From: CAVVSD01 sp963757125
GTDB lineage: Bacteria; Actinomycetota; Thermoleophilia; Solirubrobacterales; Solirubrobacteraceae
Assembly (NCBI GenBank): GCA_963757125.1
Contig: CAVWQP010000009.1
Coordinates: 1,550,001-1,614,000 of the forward strand
Length of the DNA stretch: 64,000 nucleotides
Direction: 5' to 3'
Both the position numbers and the translations under genes were made by a program. This document shows, in pieces, positions 52,523-61,001 of this stretch. Each line of letters opens with the position of its first letter. Position 1 is the first letter of the stretch. Under the pieces are notes generated by a model, which saw nothing but the letters and a program-made list of their open reading frames with translations, did no database searches and was not told the origin of the DNA.

Positions 52523-53649
52523 GCTACCGCCTCGAGGACCGCGAGGGCGTCGCCGACGGCATCCGGCGGATCGTCGCCGAGGAGCTCGACGACGCGATCG
52601 CGGGCCTGCGCACCGGCGAGGACCGCGACACGGCCATCCACGAGGCGCGCAAGAGCCTGAAGAAGGCGCGGTCGGCCCTGCGGCTCGCGCGCGAGGACCT
52701 CCCCAAGGCCACCCGGCAGACCGAGAACGCGGCCATGCGCGACGCGAGCCGGCGCCTGTCGGGCGCCCGCGACGCGCAGGTCATGCTCGACACGCTGGAG
52801 GGGCTGACGCACGCGATCCCGGCTCCGCCCAACGACGAGCTGCGTTCGCTGCAGCGCGAGCTCGTGGCGCGGCGCGCCGAGCTGGCCTCCCAGCTCGAGG
52901 GCGACGCCGGGCTGCTGGAGGACGTGGCGGGCGAGCTCGAGGCGATCCGCGGGCGCGTCGCGACGTGGGACCTGACCGACCAGGGGTGGGGGAGCGTCGC
53001 CGAGGGCGCCGAGCTCGTCCACGACCGCGGCCGAGCGGCGATGAAGCACGCGCTGCAGGGGGACTCCGACGACGACTGGCACGAGTGGCGCAAGCGGGTG
53101 AAGGACCTCTGGTACGCCGGACGGATCCTCGCGCCGATCTCCGGTCCGCAGATCGACGGGCTCGTGGCGGAGGCCGACGAGCTCAGCGACGTCCTCGGGG
53201 ACCACAACGACCTCGCGGTGCTGCTCGATGCCGCCGGGGACCGGCCGGGTCTGCGTGCCGCGATCGTCGCGCGCCGCGACGCGCTGCGCAGGGTCGCTGC
53301 CACGCTGGGCCGGCGCCTCTACGGCGAGCGCCCGAAGGCGTTCGCGCGACGCCTGGAGGCGCTGCTCGCCGCGCACGTGGACGCCCACGCGGCGTCGGCG
53401 CGGTGGCTGACGCCGGAGGCGGCGCAGCAGGCACGCGAGCTGCTGGCGGCGAAGCCGTCCGCCGACCCCGCGGGCCGGCGGCGCATCGCGGTGGGGCTCC
53501 GGCATCTCGGGCTGCGGACGTCCGACTACGAGTCGGAGGTCCCGCGGCGGGTCGGCGGCTTCGCGGCCGAGGACCTCGAGCTGCTGGTGGCGCGCGGGAT
53601 CGTGCGCGTGGGCGAGCCGCCCGATCCCGCGACGCTCGGCGGCCTGTAA
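52519..53649 (+). CDS. CHAD domain protein (polyphosphate-binding)
   Basis: This 376-residue helical-bundle protein has the conserved histidine motifs AIHEARKSLKKARSALRL, DDDWHEWRKRVKDLWYAGRIL and LSDVLGDHNDLAVLLDAA. Basic residues form a polyphosphate channel in this family. The C-terminal 80 or so residues (QARELLAAKPSADPAGRRRIAVGLRHLGLRT) extend beyond the usual domain and look like a short additional DNA- or protein-binding helix set. It may target to polyphosphate granules. It is translationally coupled to the CYTH gene. It is the last gene of the 47.9-53.6 kb block. Confidence 0.9.
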   Translation: MSYRLEDREGVADGIRRIVAEELDDAIAGLRTGEDRDTAIHEARKSLKKARSALRLAREDLPKATRQTENAAMRDASRRLSGARDAQVMLDTLEGLTHAIPAPPNDELRSLQRELVARRAELASQLEGDAGLLEDVAGELEAIRGRVATWDLTDQGWGSVAEGAELVHDRGRAAMKHALQGDSDDDWHEWRKRVKDLWYAGRILAPISGPQIDGLVAEADELSDVLGDHNDLAVLLDAAGDRPGLRAAIVARRDALRRVAATLGRRLYGERPKAFARRLEALLAAHVDAHAASARWLTPEAAQQARELLAAKPSADPAGRRRIAVGLRHLGLRTSDYESEVPRRVGGFAAEDLELLVARGIVRVGEPPDPATLGGL

Positions 53650-53664
53650 GCCGCGGCCGTCGCC

Positions 53665-53871
53665 CTACTCGAGGCGGAAGCCGAGCTTGATGGTCACCTG
53701 GAAGTAGGCGACCTTCCCGTCCTCGATCATGCCGCGGATCGTCTCGACCTCGAACCACTCGAGGTTGCGCAGCGTCTGGGAGGCCTTCGCGACCGCAGTG
53801 CGGACCGCATCGGAGATGACATCGGGCGATGACCCGGTGACTTCGACCGTCTTGTAGACGTGATCGCTCAT
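53665..53871 (-). CDS. dodecin
   Basis: This 68-residue protein matches dodecin: YKTVEVTGSSPDVISDAVRTAVAKASQTLRNLEWFEVETIRGMIEDGKVAYFQVTIKLGFRLE is the family pattern in full order (only the order is noted). It forms a hollow dodecamer that stores flavin or CoA; the W in NLEWFEV stacks on flavin. It is monocistronic and convergent with the CHAD gene. An AGGAGG-type ribosome site precedes the ATG. Confidence 0.94.
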   Translation of the reverse strand: MSDHVYKTVEVTGSSPDVISDAVRTAVAKASQTLRNLEWFEVETIRGMIEDGKVAYFQVTIKLGFRLE

Positions 53872-53992
53872 GGCGTGCCTCCTACCCCGCGGGGCGGAGA
53901 ACGAACGGGGACGGACCCCCCACAATCCGGTTGGACAGACGTCCGAGTGTCGTCCTGGCCGCTCAACGCGCAACCTCCATGTCTCCTCGTGA

Positions 53993-55114
53993 CTGAACGA
54001 TCCCCGCTTCACGCGCGCGCCGCGCGTCCTCCTCGTCTGCGATCACCTCGTCCGCTACGCCGCCGGCGTGGGGGAGGGTCTACGCGCGCAGGGCGTCAAC
54101 GTCGCGCTCGTCACCCGCGACCACGCCGAGGACTTCGGCGGCAACGGGCAGGCGATGCGTGACGAGGTCAGAGCCAGGCTCGGCGCCGATGCGCCGGTGT
54201 GGTGGCTGCCAGGGAGGGTGCGCGATCGCGACGCCGTGCCCGTCACCCGAGGCATCTCGGCGGCGGTGCGCCGGTTCGCACCCGACGTCGTGCACGCGCA
54301 GGACAGCGTCGTGCACGATCCTCGGCTGCTGTGGGCGGCGAGGCTGCGGCCGCGCCGCTTCGCGGTGACCGTGCACGACCCGCGCCCGCATCCGGGCGAC
54401 GTGGAGCCGTCGCTGCGCATGCGGGTCACCCGCGAGGCGCTCTTGACCGCGGCCCGGCTGGTCTTCGTGCACGGCGAGGGCCTGCGCGACGAGCTGCGCG
54501 AGGCCGGCCGCGCTCCGCTGCCGCCGATCGAGATCGTCGAGCACGGCACCGACGCGCCCGCGCTCACGCCGCCGCCGGACCATCCGACGCTGCTCTTCTT
54601 CGGTCGCATGTCGCGCTACAAGGGTCTGGACGTGCTGCTGCACGCGATGCCGCGCATCTGGCGGCGCGTCCCCGAGACGCGGCTCGTCGTCGCGGGTGCC
54701 GGCCCGCTGCCCGACGCGGCTGTCCTCGACGACGCGCGCATCGAGGTCCGCAACGACCACATCCCCGAGGCCGACGTCGCGCGTCTCTTCCGCGGCGCGA
54801 GCGTCGTGACGCTGCCCTACGTGCAGGCGAGCCAGAGCGGCGTGGGCTCGCAGGCGAAGGCGCACGGCCGCCCGATCATCGCGACCTGGACGGGCGAGCT
54901 GCCCCGCCTGGTGTCCGACGGCTCGGGGCTCATCGTCCCGCCGAGCGACGCCGACGCGTTCGCCGACGCGACGGTCTCGCTGCTCACCGACGGCCACCGC
55001 GCGCACGCGATGGGCCTCGCGGGCGCCCGCACCGCCGCGGGCGAGTCGAGCTGGGCAGCGATCGGCGAGGCGACGCTGGCCGCCTACCGCCGGCACGGCC
55101 TGCTGGTCGCCTAG
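53993..55114 (+). CDS. GT-B glycosyltransferase (GT4-like)
   Basis: This 373-residue GT-B enzyme begins with the Rossmann strand PRVLLVCDHLVRYAAGVGEGL and continues with VHAQDSVVHDPRLLW. The donor-binding half has LLFFGRMSRYKGLDVLLHAMPRI and ASVVTLPYVQASQSGVGSQAKAHGRPIIAT, with the GT4 E-x7-E pattern partly replaced by QASQSGV. It transfers a sugar to an unknown acceptor. The first strand lies upstream of the earliest GTG (54068). An in-frame stop at 53990 limits the start to CTG 53993, so a CTG start or a sequence error is implied. Its stop shares CTAG with the pfkB gene. Confidence 0.83.
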   Translation: MNDPRFTRAPRVLLVCDHLVRYAAGVGEGLRAQGVNVALVTRDHAEDFGGNGQAMRDEVRARLGADAPVWWLPGRVRDRDAVPVTRGISAAVRRFAPDVVHAQDSVVHDPRLLWAARLRPRRFAVTVHDPRPHPGDVEPSLRMRVTREALLTAARLVFVHGEGLRDELREAGRAPLPPIEIVEHGTDAPALTPPPDHPTLLFFGRMSRYKGLDVLLHAMPRIWRRVPETRLVVAGAGPLPDAAVLDDARIEVRNDHIPEADVARLFRGASVVTLPYVQASQSGVGSQAKAHGRPIIATWTGELPRLVSDGSGLIVPPSDADAFADATVSLLTDGHRAHAMGLAGARTAAGESSWAAIGEATLAAYRRHGLLVA

Positions 55115-56022
55115 CCGGCCCGGGCCTCGGCGAGGGTCGGCGGCGTCGCCCCGGCCCTGGCGCACGTCAGCGCCGCCACGCGACAGGCGAACGTCGTCGC
55201 CTCGACGAGCGTGTCGAGGTCGCCGAGCGGGTCGCGGCCGAGGCCGCGCATGTGCCACCAGGCGACGAGGCCGCCGCCGAAGGCGTCGCCGGCGCCGATC
55301 GTGTCGACGACGTCGACCGCGGGCGCGGCGACGCGCATGGCGCCCTCAGGGCCGACGACGAGCGCGCCCTGGCCGCCGAGCGTCACGACGCCGGCGCACG
55401 CGCCGCCGAGGAGCGAGCGCACGCCCTCGTCCGGCGGCACCCCGGGTGTGAGCCACGCGAGATCGTCCTCGCTGAGCTTCAGCAGGTCCGCGCGCTCGAG
55501 CAGCCGATCGAGCCTCGCGCGGAACGCCGCGGGGTCGGCGAGCACGCCCGCGCGCACGTTCGGGTCGACGACGACGAGCGCGGTGCCGGCCACCCGCTCG
55601 ACGAGCGCCTCCACCGCCGTCGCGATCGGCTCGAGGTGGATCCCGAGCGTGCCGACGTGCAGGACCGTGACGTCGGACGGCAGTGCCGCGAGGGCGTCGG
55701 CGGCCTCGAGGCCCGGCGCCGACGTGGCGCGCTCGTAGAAGCGGTAGCGGGCGGCGCCCGCAGCGTCGACCTCGGCGAGCGCGAGCGTCGTCGGGTCGTC
55801 GGTACGGACGACGGAGCCGAGTCCGACGCCGTCGGCCTCGAGCATCGCCTCCAGCGTGCGCCCGAAGCGGTCGGAGGAGAGGCGGCCGAGGAACGCGACC
55901 GGCTGCCCCAGGCGCCCGATCGTCCGCGCCGTGTTGAACGGTCCCCCGCCCGGGTGGGCGCGGAGCGCGTCGTCCTGGCCGGGCACGAGGTCCACGAGGG
56001 CCTCGCCCGCGACGACGATCAC
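55111..56022 (-). CDS. PfkB family sugar kinase (fructokinase-like)
   Basis: This 303-residue ribokinase-fold kinase has the first signature GGGPFNTARTIGRLGQPVAFLGRLSSDRFG, VVDPNVRAG, KLSEDDLAWL, and the catalytic GAGDAFGGGLVAW with its base aspartate. The likely substrate is fructose, since amylosucrase encoded 0.8 kb away releases fructose; this is inference. The start GTG overlaps the stop of the hypothetical gene upstream. The stop shares CTAG with the glycosyltransferase gene. Confidence 0.9.
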   Translation of the reverse strand: MIVVAGEALVDLVPGQDDALRAHPGGGPFNTARTIGRLGQPVAFLGRLSSDRFGRTLEAMLEADGVGLGSVVRTDDPTTLALAEVDAAGAARYRFYERATSAPGLEAADALAALPSDVTVLHVGTLGIHLEPIATAVEALVERVAGTALVVVDPNVRAGVLADPAAFRARLDRLLERADLLKLSEDDLAWLTPGVPPDEGVRSLLGGACAGVVTLGGQGALVVGPEGAMRVAAPAVDVVDTIGAGDAFGGGLVAWWHMRGLGRDPLGDLDTLVEATTFACRVAALTCARAGATPPTLAEARAG

Positions 56023-56354
56023 GACGCGAGCGAGGTGAGGAGCTCCGGGCGGTCGAGGTTGCGCGGCACGAGGGAGAACGTGACCGCCCCGTGGTGCACG
56101 CGGATGGCCGCCCCCGGCCGGAAGGCCGGCTGGATCCCGTCGACGACCGGCGGGCCCAGCCCGAACATGTCGTGCCCGACCCGGGAGCCGTGCGTGCGCA
56201 GGGCCCGGGCCGCGTCGCGCTCGCTCATCCGCCAGCCCGCGGCCTCCAGGCGTGCGCCGTGCCACAGCTCGAAGCGCCAGCGCCGGAACGGCAGCCGGCC
56301 CGGCGGGAGCTCGTGGAGCACGTAGGAGAAGGTGAGGCCGTCGACCGTCGGCAC
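56019..56354 (-). CDS. hypothetical protein (111 aa)
   Basis: This protein has FSYVLHELPPGRLPFRRWRFELWHGARLEAAGWRMSERDAARALRTHGSRVGHDMFGLGPP and ends with a hydrophobic-beta segment (VTFSLVPRNLDRPELL). I recognise no family; it looks like a small alpha/beta domain rich in Trp and Arg. It begins with GTG seven nt after TAACGT and is coupled to the sugar kinase by GTGA. The shared operon suggests a role near carbohydrate metabolism. Confidence 0.65.
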   Translation of the reverse strand: MPTVDGLTFSYVLHELPPGRLPFRRWRFELWHGARLEAAGWRMSERDAARALRTHGSRVGHDMFGLGPPVVDGIQPAFRPGAAIRVHHGAVTFSLVPRNLDRPELLTSLAS

Positions 56355-56361
56355 GCCAGCG

Positions 56362-56367
56362 ACGTTA
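56362..56367 (-). promoter_or_regulatory. probable -10 element, leaderless
   Basis: TAACGT on the minus strand lies 7 nt before the GTG at 56352-56354. Confidence 0.4.
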
Positions 56368-56415
56368 GCCGCTGGTGGGGAGGAAGGGGACATCCGACGT
56401 CGTAAGGAGCGTCCG

Positions 56416-56760
56416 ATGGCCGCGGACACGATGGTGATGCTCGACCTGCTGCAGGAAGCGGGTCAGGAGGCCGTGACGCTCGACGAGCTCGGCGTCGCGG
56501 GCGTCCAGGACCCCGCCAAGGCGCTGCTCGAGCTGGAGCTCCTGGGCCTCGAGATCCAGCGCGTCCTCGTGCGCGGCGATCAGGCCGAGCGCACGTTCGA
56601 GTGCGTCCGCCTCGCACAGGCCGAGCCCGAGCAGCCGACCGTCGAGCTGGCGGCCGTCCTGCCGCGTCCGGCGTCAGAGCAGTCCCGGTCGCGCGCGCAG
56701 GGGATCGTGCTGCTCGCGGTGCTGCTGGCGCTCGTCGCGCTGGTCCTGCGGCGCGCCTGA
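56416..56760 (+). CDS. tail-anchored hypothetical protein with wHTH-like N-terminus
   Basis: This 114-residue protein has a helical N-terminal region (VMLDLLQEAGQEAVTLDELGVAGVQDPAKALLELELLGLEIQRVLV) resembling a winged helix. A proline-rich linker and a single C-terminal membrane helix (IVLLAVLLALVALVL) ending in RRA follow. That topology suggests a tail-anchored cytoplasmic domain. I recognise no family. AAGGAG precedes the ATG. It lies 25 nt before the amylosucrase gene and may be co-transcribed with it. Confidence 0.65.
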   Translation: MAADTMVMLDLLQEAGQEAVTLDELGVAGVQDPAKALLELELLGLEIQRVLVRGDQAERTFECVRLAQAEPEQPTVELAAVLPRPASEQSRSRAQGIVLLAVLLALVALVLRRA

Positions 56761-56785
56761 CCCGCCTGCCACACTCCGCCGCGCC

Positions 56786-58720
56786 GTGCAGAACGTCCAC
56801 GCGATGCGTCCGGAGGTCCGTGCGCGCCACGCGCACGCGCTGACGCGCATCCGCGGCGACGACGCGTTCCTGCGCCGCTTCGAGCGCTTCTTCACCGAGC
56901 TGCACGACCCGCTGCACGCGGTCTACGGCGACGATCCGCGGTTCCCGGCCGCATGGGACGCCCTGCTGGACGTCGTCGCCGCCTCCGCTGCCGCGCGCGA
57001 CCCGGAGCTGCGCGCGCTGGACCACGAGCGCGAGATCACCCCCGACTGGCTGCACCGCGAGCAGGCCGTGGGCTACGTCGCGTACGTCGACCGCTTCGCC
57101 GGGACGCTGCAGGGCGTCCGTGAGCGGCTCGGCTACCTGCGCGAGCTCGGCGTCACCTACCTGCACCTCATGCCGCTGCTGCGCACGCGCCCGGAGCCCA
57201 ACGACGGCGGCTATGCCGTCACCGACTACGGAGCGGTCGAGCCGGCGCTGGGGACGATCGACGACCTGCGCGAGCTGGCGGCCGACCTGCGCGCGGCGGG
57301 CATGTCGCTGTGCGTCGACGTCGTCCTCAACCACACCGCGCGCGAGCACCCGTGGGCGGTCGCGGCGCGGCGGGGCGACCCGGGCCGGCTCGCCTTCTAC
57401 CGCACGTTCGCCGACCGGACGGAGCCCGACGCCTTCGAGCGCACGCTGCCCGAGGTGTTCCCCGACACCGCCCCCGGCAACTTCACGTTCGACCCCGAGC
57501 TCGGCCGCTGGGTGTGGACGACGTTCAACACGTACCAGTGGGACCTCGACCACGCGAACCCCGAGGTGTTCGTCGCGATGGCCACCGCGATGCTCGAGCT
57601 CGCTGCGGTGGGCGTCGACGTCCTGCGGCTCGATGCGGTGCCGTTCCTCTGGAAGCGCATGGGGACGGACTGCCAGAACCAGCCCGAGGTGCACGACCTG
57701 CTGCAGGCGTACCGCGCGGTCGTGCGGATCGCCGCTCCCGCAGTGGCCTTCAAGGCGGAGGCGATCGTCGCGCCGCGCGACCTCGTCGCCTACCTCGGCG
57801 TCGGACGCCACGAGGGGATGGAGTGCGACCTCGCGTACCACAACGTCCTCATGGTCCTGCTGTGGAGCACGCTCGCCTCGCGGCGGGTCGCGCTGCTCGC
57901 CCGGACGCTCGCGTCGATGCCGCCGGTGCCCGCGGGCGCCGGGTGGCTCACCTACGTCCGCTGCCACGACGACATCGGCTGGGCGATCACCGACGAGGAC
58001 GCTGGCGCGGTGGGGGAGGACGCGCACCTGCACCGCAGGTTCCTCACGGAGTTCTACTCGGGGGTCTTCCCGGGCTCGTTCGCGCGCGGCGCGACGTTCC
58101 AGCCCGAGCCGAGCGGCGAGGCGCGGATCAGCGGCACGGCGGCGTCGCTGGCCGGGCTCGAGCTCGCGCTGGAGGAGGCCGACGCGCTGGAGACGGACCT
58201 CGCGCTGCGCCGGCTGCTCGTGGTCCACGCCGTGGCGTTCGCGTTCGGCGGGCTCCCGCTCGTCTACATGGGCGACGAGCTCGCGCTGCGCAACGACCCG
58301 GCATGGGCCGAGGACCCCGCGCACGCGGACGACACGCGCTGGATGCACCGCCCGCCGATGGACTGGGAGGCCGCCGCCCGGCGCGCGGACCGGCGCACCC
58401 CCGAGGGCGTCATGTGGGCGGGGCTGCGACGGCTCGTCGACGCGCGCCGCGGGCGCCCGGCGCTGCACGGGTACGGCGTCTCACGGCCGGTGGAGACGGG
58501 CGATCCGCACGTCCTCGGGCTGCTCCGCGAGCACGCGGGCCGGCGGATGCTCCTCCTCGCGAGCTTCAGCGAGCAGCGTCGCCCGGTCGCGCTCCAGGTG
58601 CTCGCGGAGCATGGCGTCGAGGCCGGTCCGCGCGCCGGCGAGCCCGACGGCCGACCGTTGCGAATAGACGGTGGGACTCTCGTTCTCGAGCCGTTTCAGC
58701 ACGTGTGGTGCGACGGATGA
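56786..58720 (+). CDS. amylosucrase (GH13 family)
   Basis: This 644-residue glucansucrase has the N-terminal helical domain unique to amylosucrase (RRFERFFTELHDPLHAVYG), then the GH13 barrel. Conserved regions are CVDVVLNHTAREHPW, VDVLRLDAVPFLWKRMG (nucleophile Asp), AFKAEAIVAPRD (acid Glu) and YVRCHDDIGWAI (third Asp). A C-terminal beta domain follows. It converts sucrose to fructose plus an alpha-1,4-glucan chain and may also degrade sucrose outright. There is no signal peptide, so the sucrose is handled inside the cell. GTG at 56786. The neighbouring PfkB kinase could phosphorylate the fructose. Confidence 0.93.
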   Translation: MQNVHAMRPEVRARHAHALTRIRGDDAFLRRFERFFTELHDPLHAVYGDDPRFPAAWDALLDVVAASAAARDPELRALDHEREITPDWLHREQAVGYVAYVDRFAGTLQGVRERLGYLRELGVTYLHLMPLLRTRPEPNDGGYAVTDYGAVEPALGTIDDLRELAADLRAAGMSLCVDVVLNHTAREHPWAVAARRGDPGRLAFYRTFADRTEPDAFERTLPEVFPDTAPGNFTFDPELGRWVWTTFNTYQWDLDHANPEVFVAMATAMLELAAVGVDVLRLDAVPFLWKRMGTDCQNQPEVHDLLQAYRAVVRIAAPAVAFKAEAIVAPRDLVAYLGVGRHEGMECDLAYHNVLMVLLWSTLASRRVALLARTLASMPPVPAGAGWLTYVRCHDDIGWAITDEDAGAVGEDAHLHRRFLTEFYSGVFPGSFARGATFQPEPSGEARISGTAASLAGLELALEEADALETDLALRRLLVVHAVAFAFGGLPLVYMGDELALRNDPAWAEDPAHADDTRWMHRPPMDWEAAARRADRRTPEGVMWAGLRRLVDARRGRPALHGYGVSRPVETGDPHVLGLLREHAGRRMLLLASFSEQRRPVALQVLAEHGVEAGPRAGEPDGRPLRIDGGTLVLEPFQHVWCDG

Positions 58721-58770
58721 TGTACAAACGCTCCTCGTGCCGCCTGACGGCCCGTCAAGATTGAAGGCTC

Positions 58771-59007
58771 ATGCGCCTTCGCGCCGTGCATCCCGGGGAC
58801 GTCGTGCTCGCGAACCACAAGGGACGGGTCTTCTACGCCCGGGTGGTCGGACATGAGCGCGCCGGTGTCCTGCGCGTGGAGCCACTGGAGCGGCATGTCA
58901 CGTACCGCAGCGTCAAGGCGCGCGAGGTCGTCGATCACTGGACGCACGCAGCAGCGGGCCGCGACGAGCGGCCCCCCGACGCGCAGCTCGCCTTCGATGG
59001 GTTGTAG
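58771..59007 (+). CDS. hypothetical small beta-rich protein (78 aa)
   Basis: This short basic protein begins MRLRAVHPGDVVLANHKGRVFYARVVGHERAGVLRVEPLERHVTYRSVKAREVVDHWTH. It is a compact SH3/KOW-like barrel pattern followed by a flexible tail. I recognise no family name. ATG at 58771 follows an AAGG weak ribosome site. It precedes the PilZ gene by ten nt, so they are probably co-transcribed. Confidence 0.6.
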   Translation: MRLRAVHPGDVVLANHKGRVFYARVVGHERAGVLRVEPLERHVTYRSVKAREVVDHWTHAAAGRDERPPDAQLAFDGL

Positions 59008-59017
59008 GGGCCGGTAG

Positions 59018-59638
59018 GTGCAGCGGCTCAAGGAGCGCCAGTCCGTGCTGGTCATGGTCGGAGAGCGGATGGCCGTCTGCACGCTCGCCGGCTTCTCCGA
59101 CGGCGCGGCCGTGCTCGTGCTCACCGAGCGCCAGCGCGGCGGCCCGATGCCCGACTTCTCGCCCGACGCGCAGCTCACGTTCGAGTACGGGCCGAACCTC
59201 GTGATGCTCAACGGCACGCTCCAACGCGGCCTGTCCGCCAAGGAGCTGCTGTTCTCGGTCAGCGACGGCGTCCAGGTCCCACCGCGCCGACGCGACACGC
59301 GCCTGCGCGCGCGGCTGTCCGTCACCGTGCGCCTGCCGTCCGGCGAGGAGCGCGAGACCTACACGGCGGACGTGAGCGCGACCGGCATGGGCGTCGAGGG
59401 GACCGATCTCGCGGAGGCGGGGGAGGAGCTCGGCGTGCGGCTCACGCTGCCGGACGGCACGGCCGTCGCGGCGACGACGAGCGTCGTGCGCGTCACGGGG
59501 AGCGTCACCGCCCTGAAGATCGAGCGCTTCGAGGAGGGCAGCCGCGACCGCCTCGGCCGCTTCGTCCTCGGCCGCCGGCCGGGCAGCCCGGAGGACGACG
59601 AGCCCGCGCCGCCCGACGGCGAGGACGACGCCGCCTGA
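59018..59638 (+). CDS. PilZ domain protein
   Basis: This 206-residue protein has a YcgR-like N-terminal beta domain (SVLVMVGERMAVCTLAGFSDGAAVLVL), then a PilZ domain. The c-di-GMP motif is RRRDTRLRARLSV, followed by ADVSATGMGVEG, giving the RxxxR and D/NxSxxG ligands. It should be a c-di-GMP effector. The C-terminal tail is acidic. It fits with the GGDEF, EAL and HD-GYP genes in this window. GTG start; its end overlaps the next gene by TGATG. Confidence 0.88.
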   Translation: MQRLKERQSVLVMVGERMAVCTLAGFSDGAAVLVLTERQRGGPMPDFSPDAQLTFEYGPNLVMLNGTLQRGLSAKELLFSVSDGVQVPPRRRDTRLRARLSVTVRLPSGEERETYTADVSATGMGVEGTDLAEAGEELGVRLTLPDGTAVAATTSVVRVTGSVTALKIERFEEGSRDRLGRFVLGRRPGSPEDDEPAPPDGEDDAA

Positions 59639-60318
59639 TGCTCATCCCGCAGCGCTGCAACGGGGCGCTGCGCTCCGGCCAGGGTGGCTACTGCGCCGGC
59701 GTCTTCGCCCAGCTCGTGGACGGGCCCGCCGCGGTGAACCTCCGGCGCCTGGTGCCGCTCGACACGCCGCTGGACGTCGAGCGATCCGACGAGGGCGCGC
59801 GGATCCTGGACGGGGAGACGGTCCTCGCCGAGGTCGTCGCGGGAGACGAGCTCGAGCTCGACGTCCCGCCCGTCTCGCCGGCGGAGGCCCGCGAGGCGGC
59901 CGCCGGCTACGTGGGCACCGGGCTCGACGAGTTCGCGCGCTGCTACGTCTGCGGACCCGAGCGCGAGGACGCCTTCGGCGTGTTCCCAGCCCGCGTCGGG
60001 GACCGCGACGTCGTGGCGTCGCCGTGGATCCCGCCGGCGTGGACCGCCGGCCCCGACGGCCATACGCGGTCCGAGCACGTGTGGGCCGCGCTGGACTGCC
60101 CGACGTACTACGCGTCCTACCTCGACGGGCCGAAGCTCAGCTTCCTCGTGCGCCTGCAGGTGCGGATCGACGCTCCCGTCGCCGTGGGCGAGGAGCACGT
60201 CGTCGTCGCGTGGCCGCTGGGTGTCGACGGCCGCAAGCGCCACGCCGCCGCGGCCGTGCTCGACGGCGACGGCGCGGTGCTCGCGCTCGCCCGGGGGCTG
60301 CTCGTCGAGCCACGCTGA
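59638..60318 (+). CDS. hotdog-fold hypothetical protein (226 aa)
   Basis: This protein has an N-terminal acyl-thioesterase-like half (NGALRSGQGGYCAGVFAQLVDGPAAVNLRRLVPLDTPLDVER) and a second half beginning YVGTGLDEFARCYVCGPEREDAFGVFPARVG. The latter ends like a duplicated hotdog (LVRLQVRIDAPVAVGEEHVVVAW). The CYVCG pair could bind metal or be redox active. It is probably a thioesterase-like or acyl-binding protein. Its ATG overlaps the PilZ stop. Function is unknown. Confidence 0.7.
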   Translation: MLIPQRCNGALRSGQGGYCAGVFAQLVDGPAAVNLRRLVPLDTPLDVERSDEGARILDGETVLAEVVAGDELELDVPPVSPAEAREAAAGYVGTGLDEFARCYVCGPEREDAFGVFPARVGDRDVVASPWIPPAWTAGPDGHTRSEHVWAALDCPTYYASYLDGPKLSFLVRLQVRIDAPVAVGEEHVVVAWPLGVDGRKRHAAAAVLDGDGAVLALARGLLVEPR

Positions 60319-60327
60319 CCGCGGCAC

Positions 60328-60333
60328 TAGCCT
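60328..60333 (+). promoter_or_regulatory. probable -10 element for the SDR-like gene, leaderless
   Basis: TAGCCT lies 7 nt before the ATG at 60341. Confidence 0.45.
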
Positions 60334-60340
60334 CGGTGCG

Positions 60341-60997
60341 ATGTCGATCGTCATCGTCGGCGCAGGGCCGAACCTCGGCCTCGCCATCGCCCGGCGCTTC
60401 GGGCGCGAGGGCTTCGCCGTGGGGCTCGTCTCGCGGACGCAGGCCAAGCTCGACGACCTCGCCTCGCAGCTCGAGTCCGAGGGTGTCAGCGCCGCGGGCG
60501 CGGCCGCGGACATCCGCGACAGCGATGCGCTCACCGCTGCGATCCGGTCGCTCGCCGAGCGGCTGGGGGAGGTCGAGGTGCTCGAGTACTCCCCGCTGCC
60601 CGCGCCCGAGTTCATGAAGCCGATCCTCGAGACGACGGTCGACGACGTCCGCGGCCCGATCGAGTTCAGCATCCTCGGCGCCGTGGCGGCGACCCAGGCG
60701 GTGATCGGGCCGATGCGCGACGCCGGGCGCGGGACGATCCTGTTCACGACCGGCGGCGCGGCGATCAACCCGTACCCGCTGCGCGCGGGCGTCGGGATCT
60801 CGTTCGCGGGCGAGGTCGCCTACGCGCGCATGCTGCACGACGAGGTCGCCGACTCGGGCATCCACGTCGCCCACACGGCCATCGGCGGACGCATCGCGCC
60901 GGGCATGGACCACGAGCCGGGCGACGTCGCCGACCTCCTGTGGTCGCACCACGCGGACCGCGGCGCGTTCCAGACCCGCCTGGGGATCCCGGACTGA
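60341..60997 (+). CDS. SDR-fold protein lacking the catalytic motifs
   Basis: This 218-residue Rossmann protein begins IVIVGAGPNLGLAIARRFGREGFAVGLVSRTQAKLDDLAS, a short-chain-dehydrogenase cofactor fold. NNAG is replaced by VLEYSPLP. The Tyr-x-x-x-Lys pair is absent; the segment reads LRAGVGISFAGEVAYARML. It therefore probably binds NAD(P) without classical SDR catalysis, or is a sensor. It precedes the frameshifted MFS gene by four bases, so the two may be coupled. Confidence 0.8.
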   Translation: MSIVIVGAGPNLGLAIARRFGREGFAVGLVSRTQAKLDDLASQLESEGVSAAGAAADIRDSDALTAAIRSLAERLGEVEVLEYSPLPAPEFMKPILETTVDDVRGPIEFSILGAVAATQAVIGPMRDAGRGTILFTTGGAAINPYPLRAGVGISFAGEVAYARMLHDEVADSGIHVAHTAIGGRIAPGMDHEPGDVADLLWSHHADRGAFQTRLGIPD

Positions 60998-61001
60998 CGC
61001 C

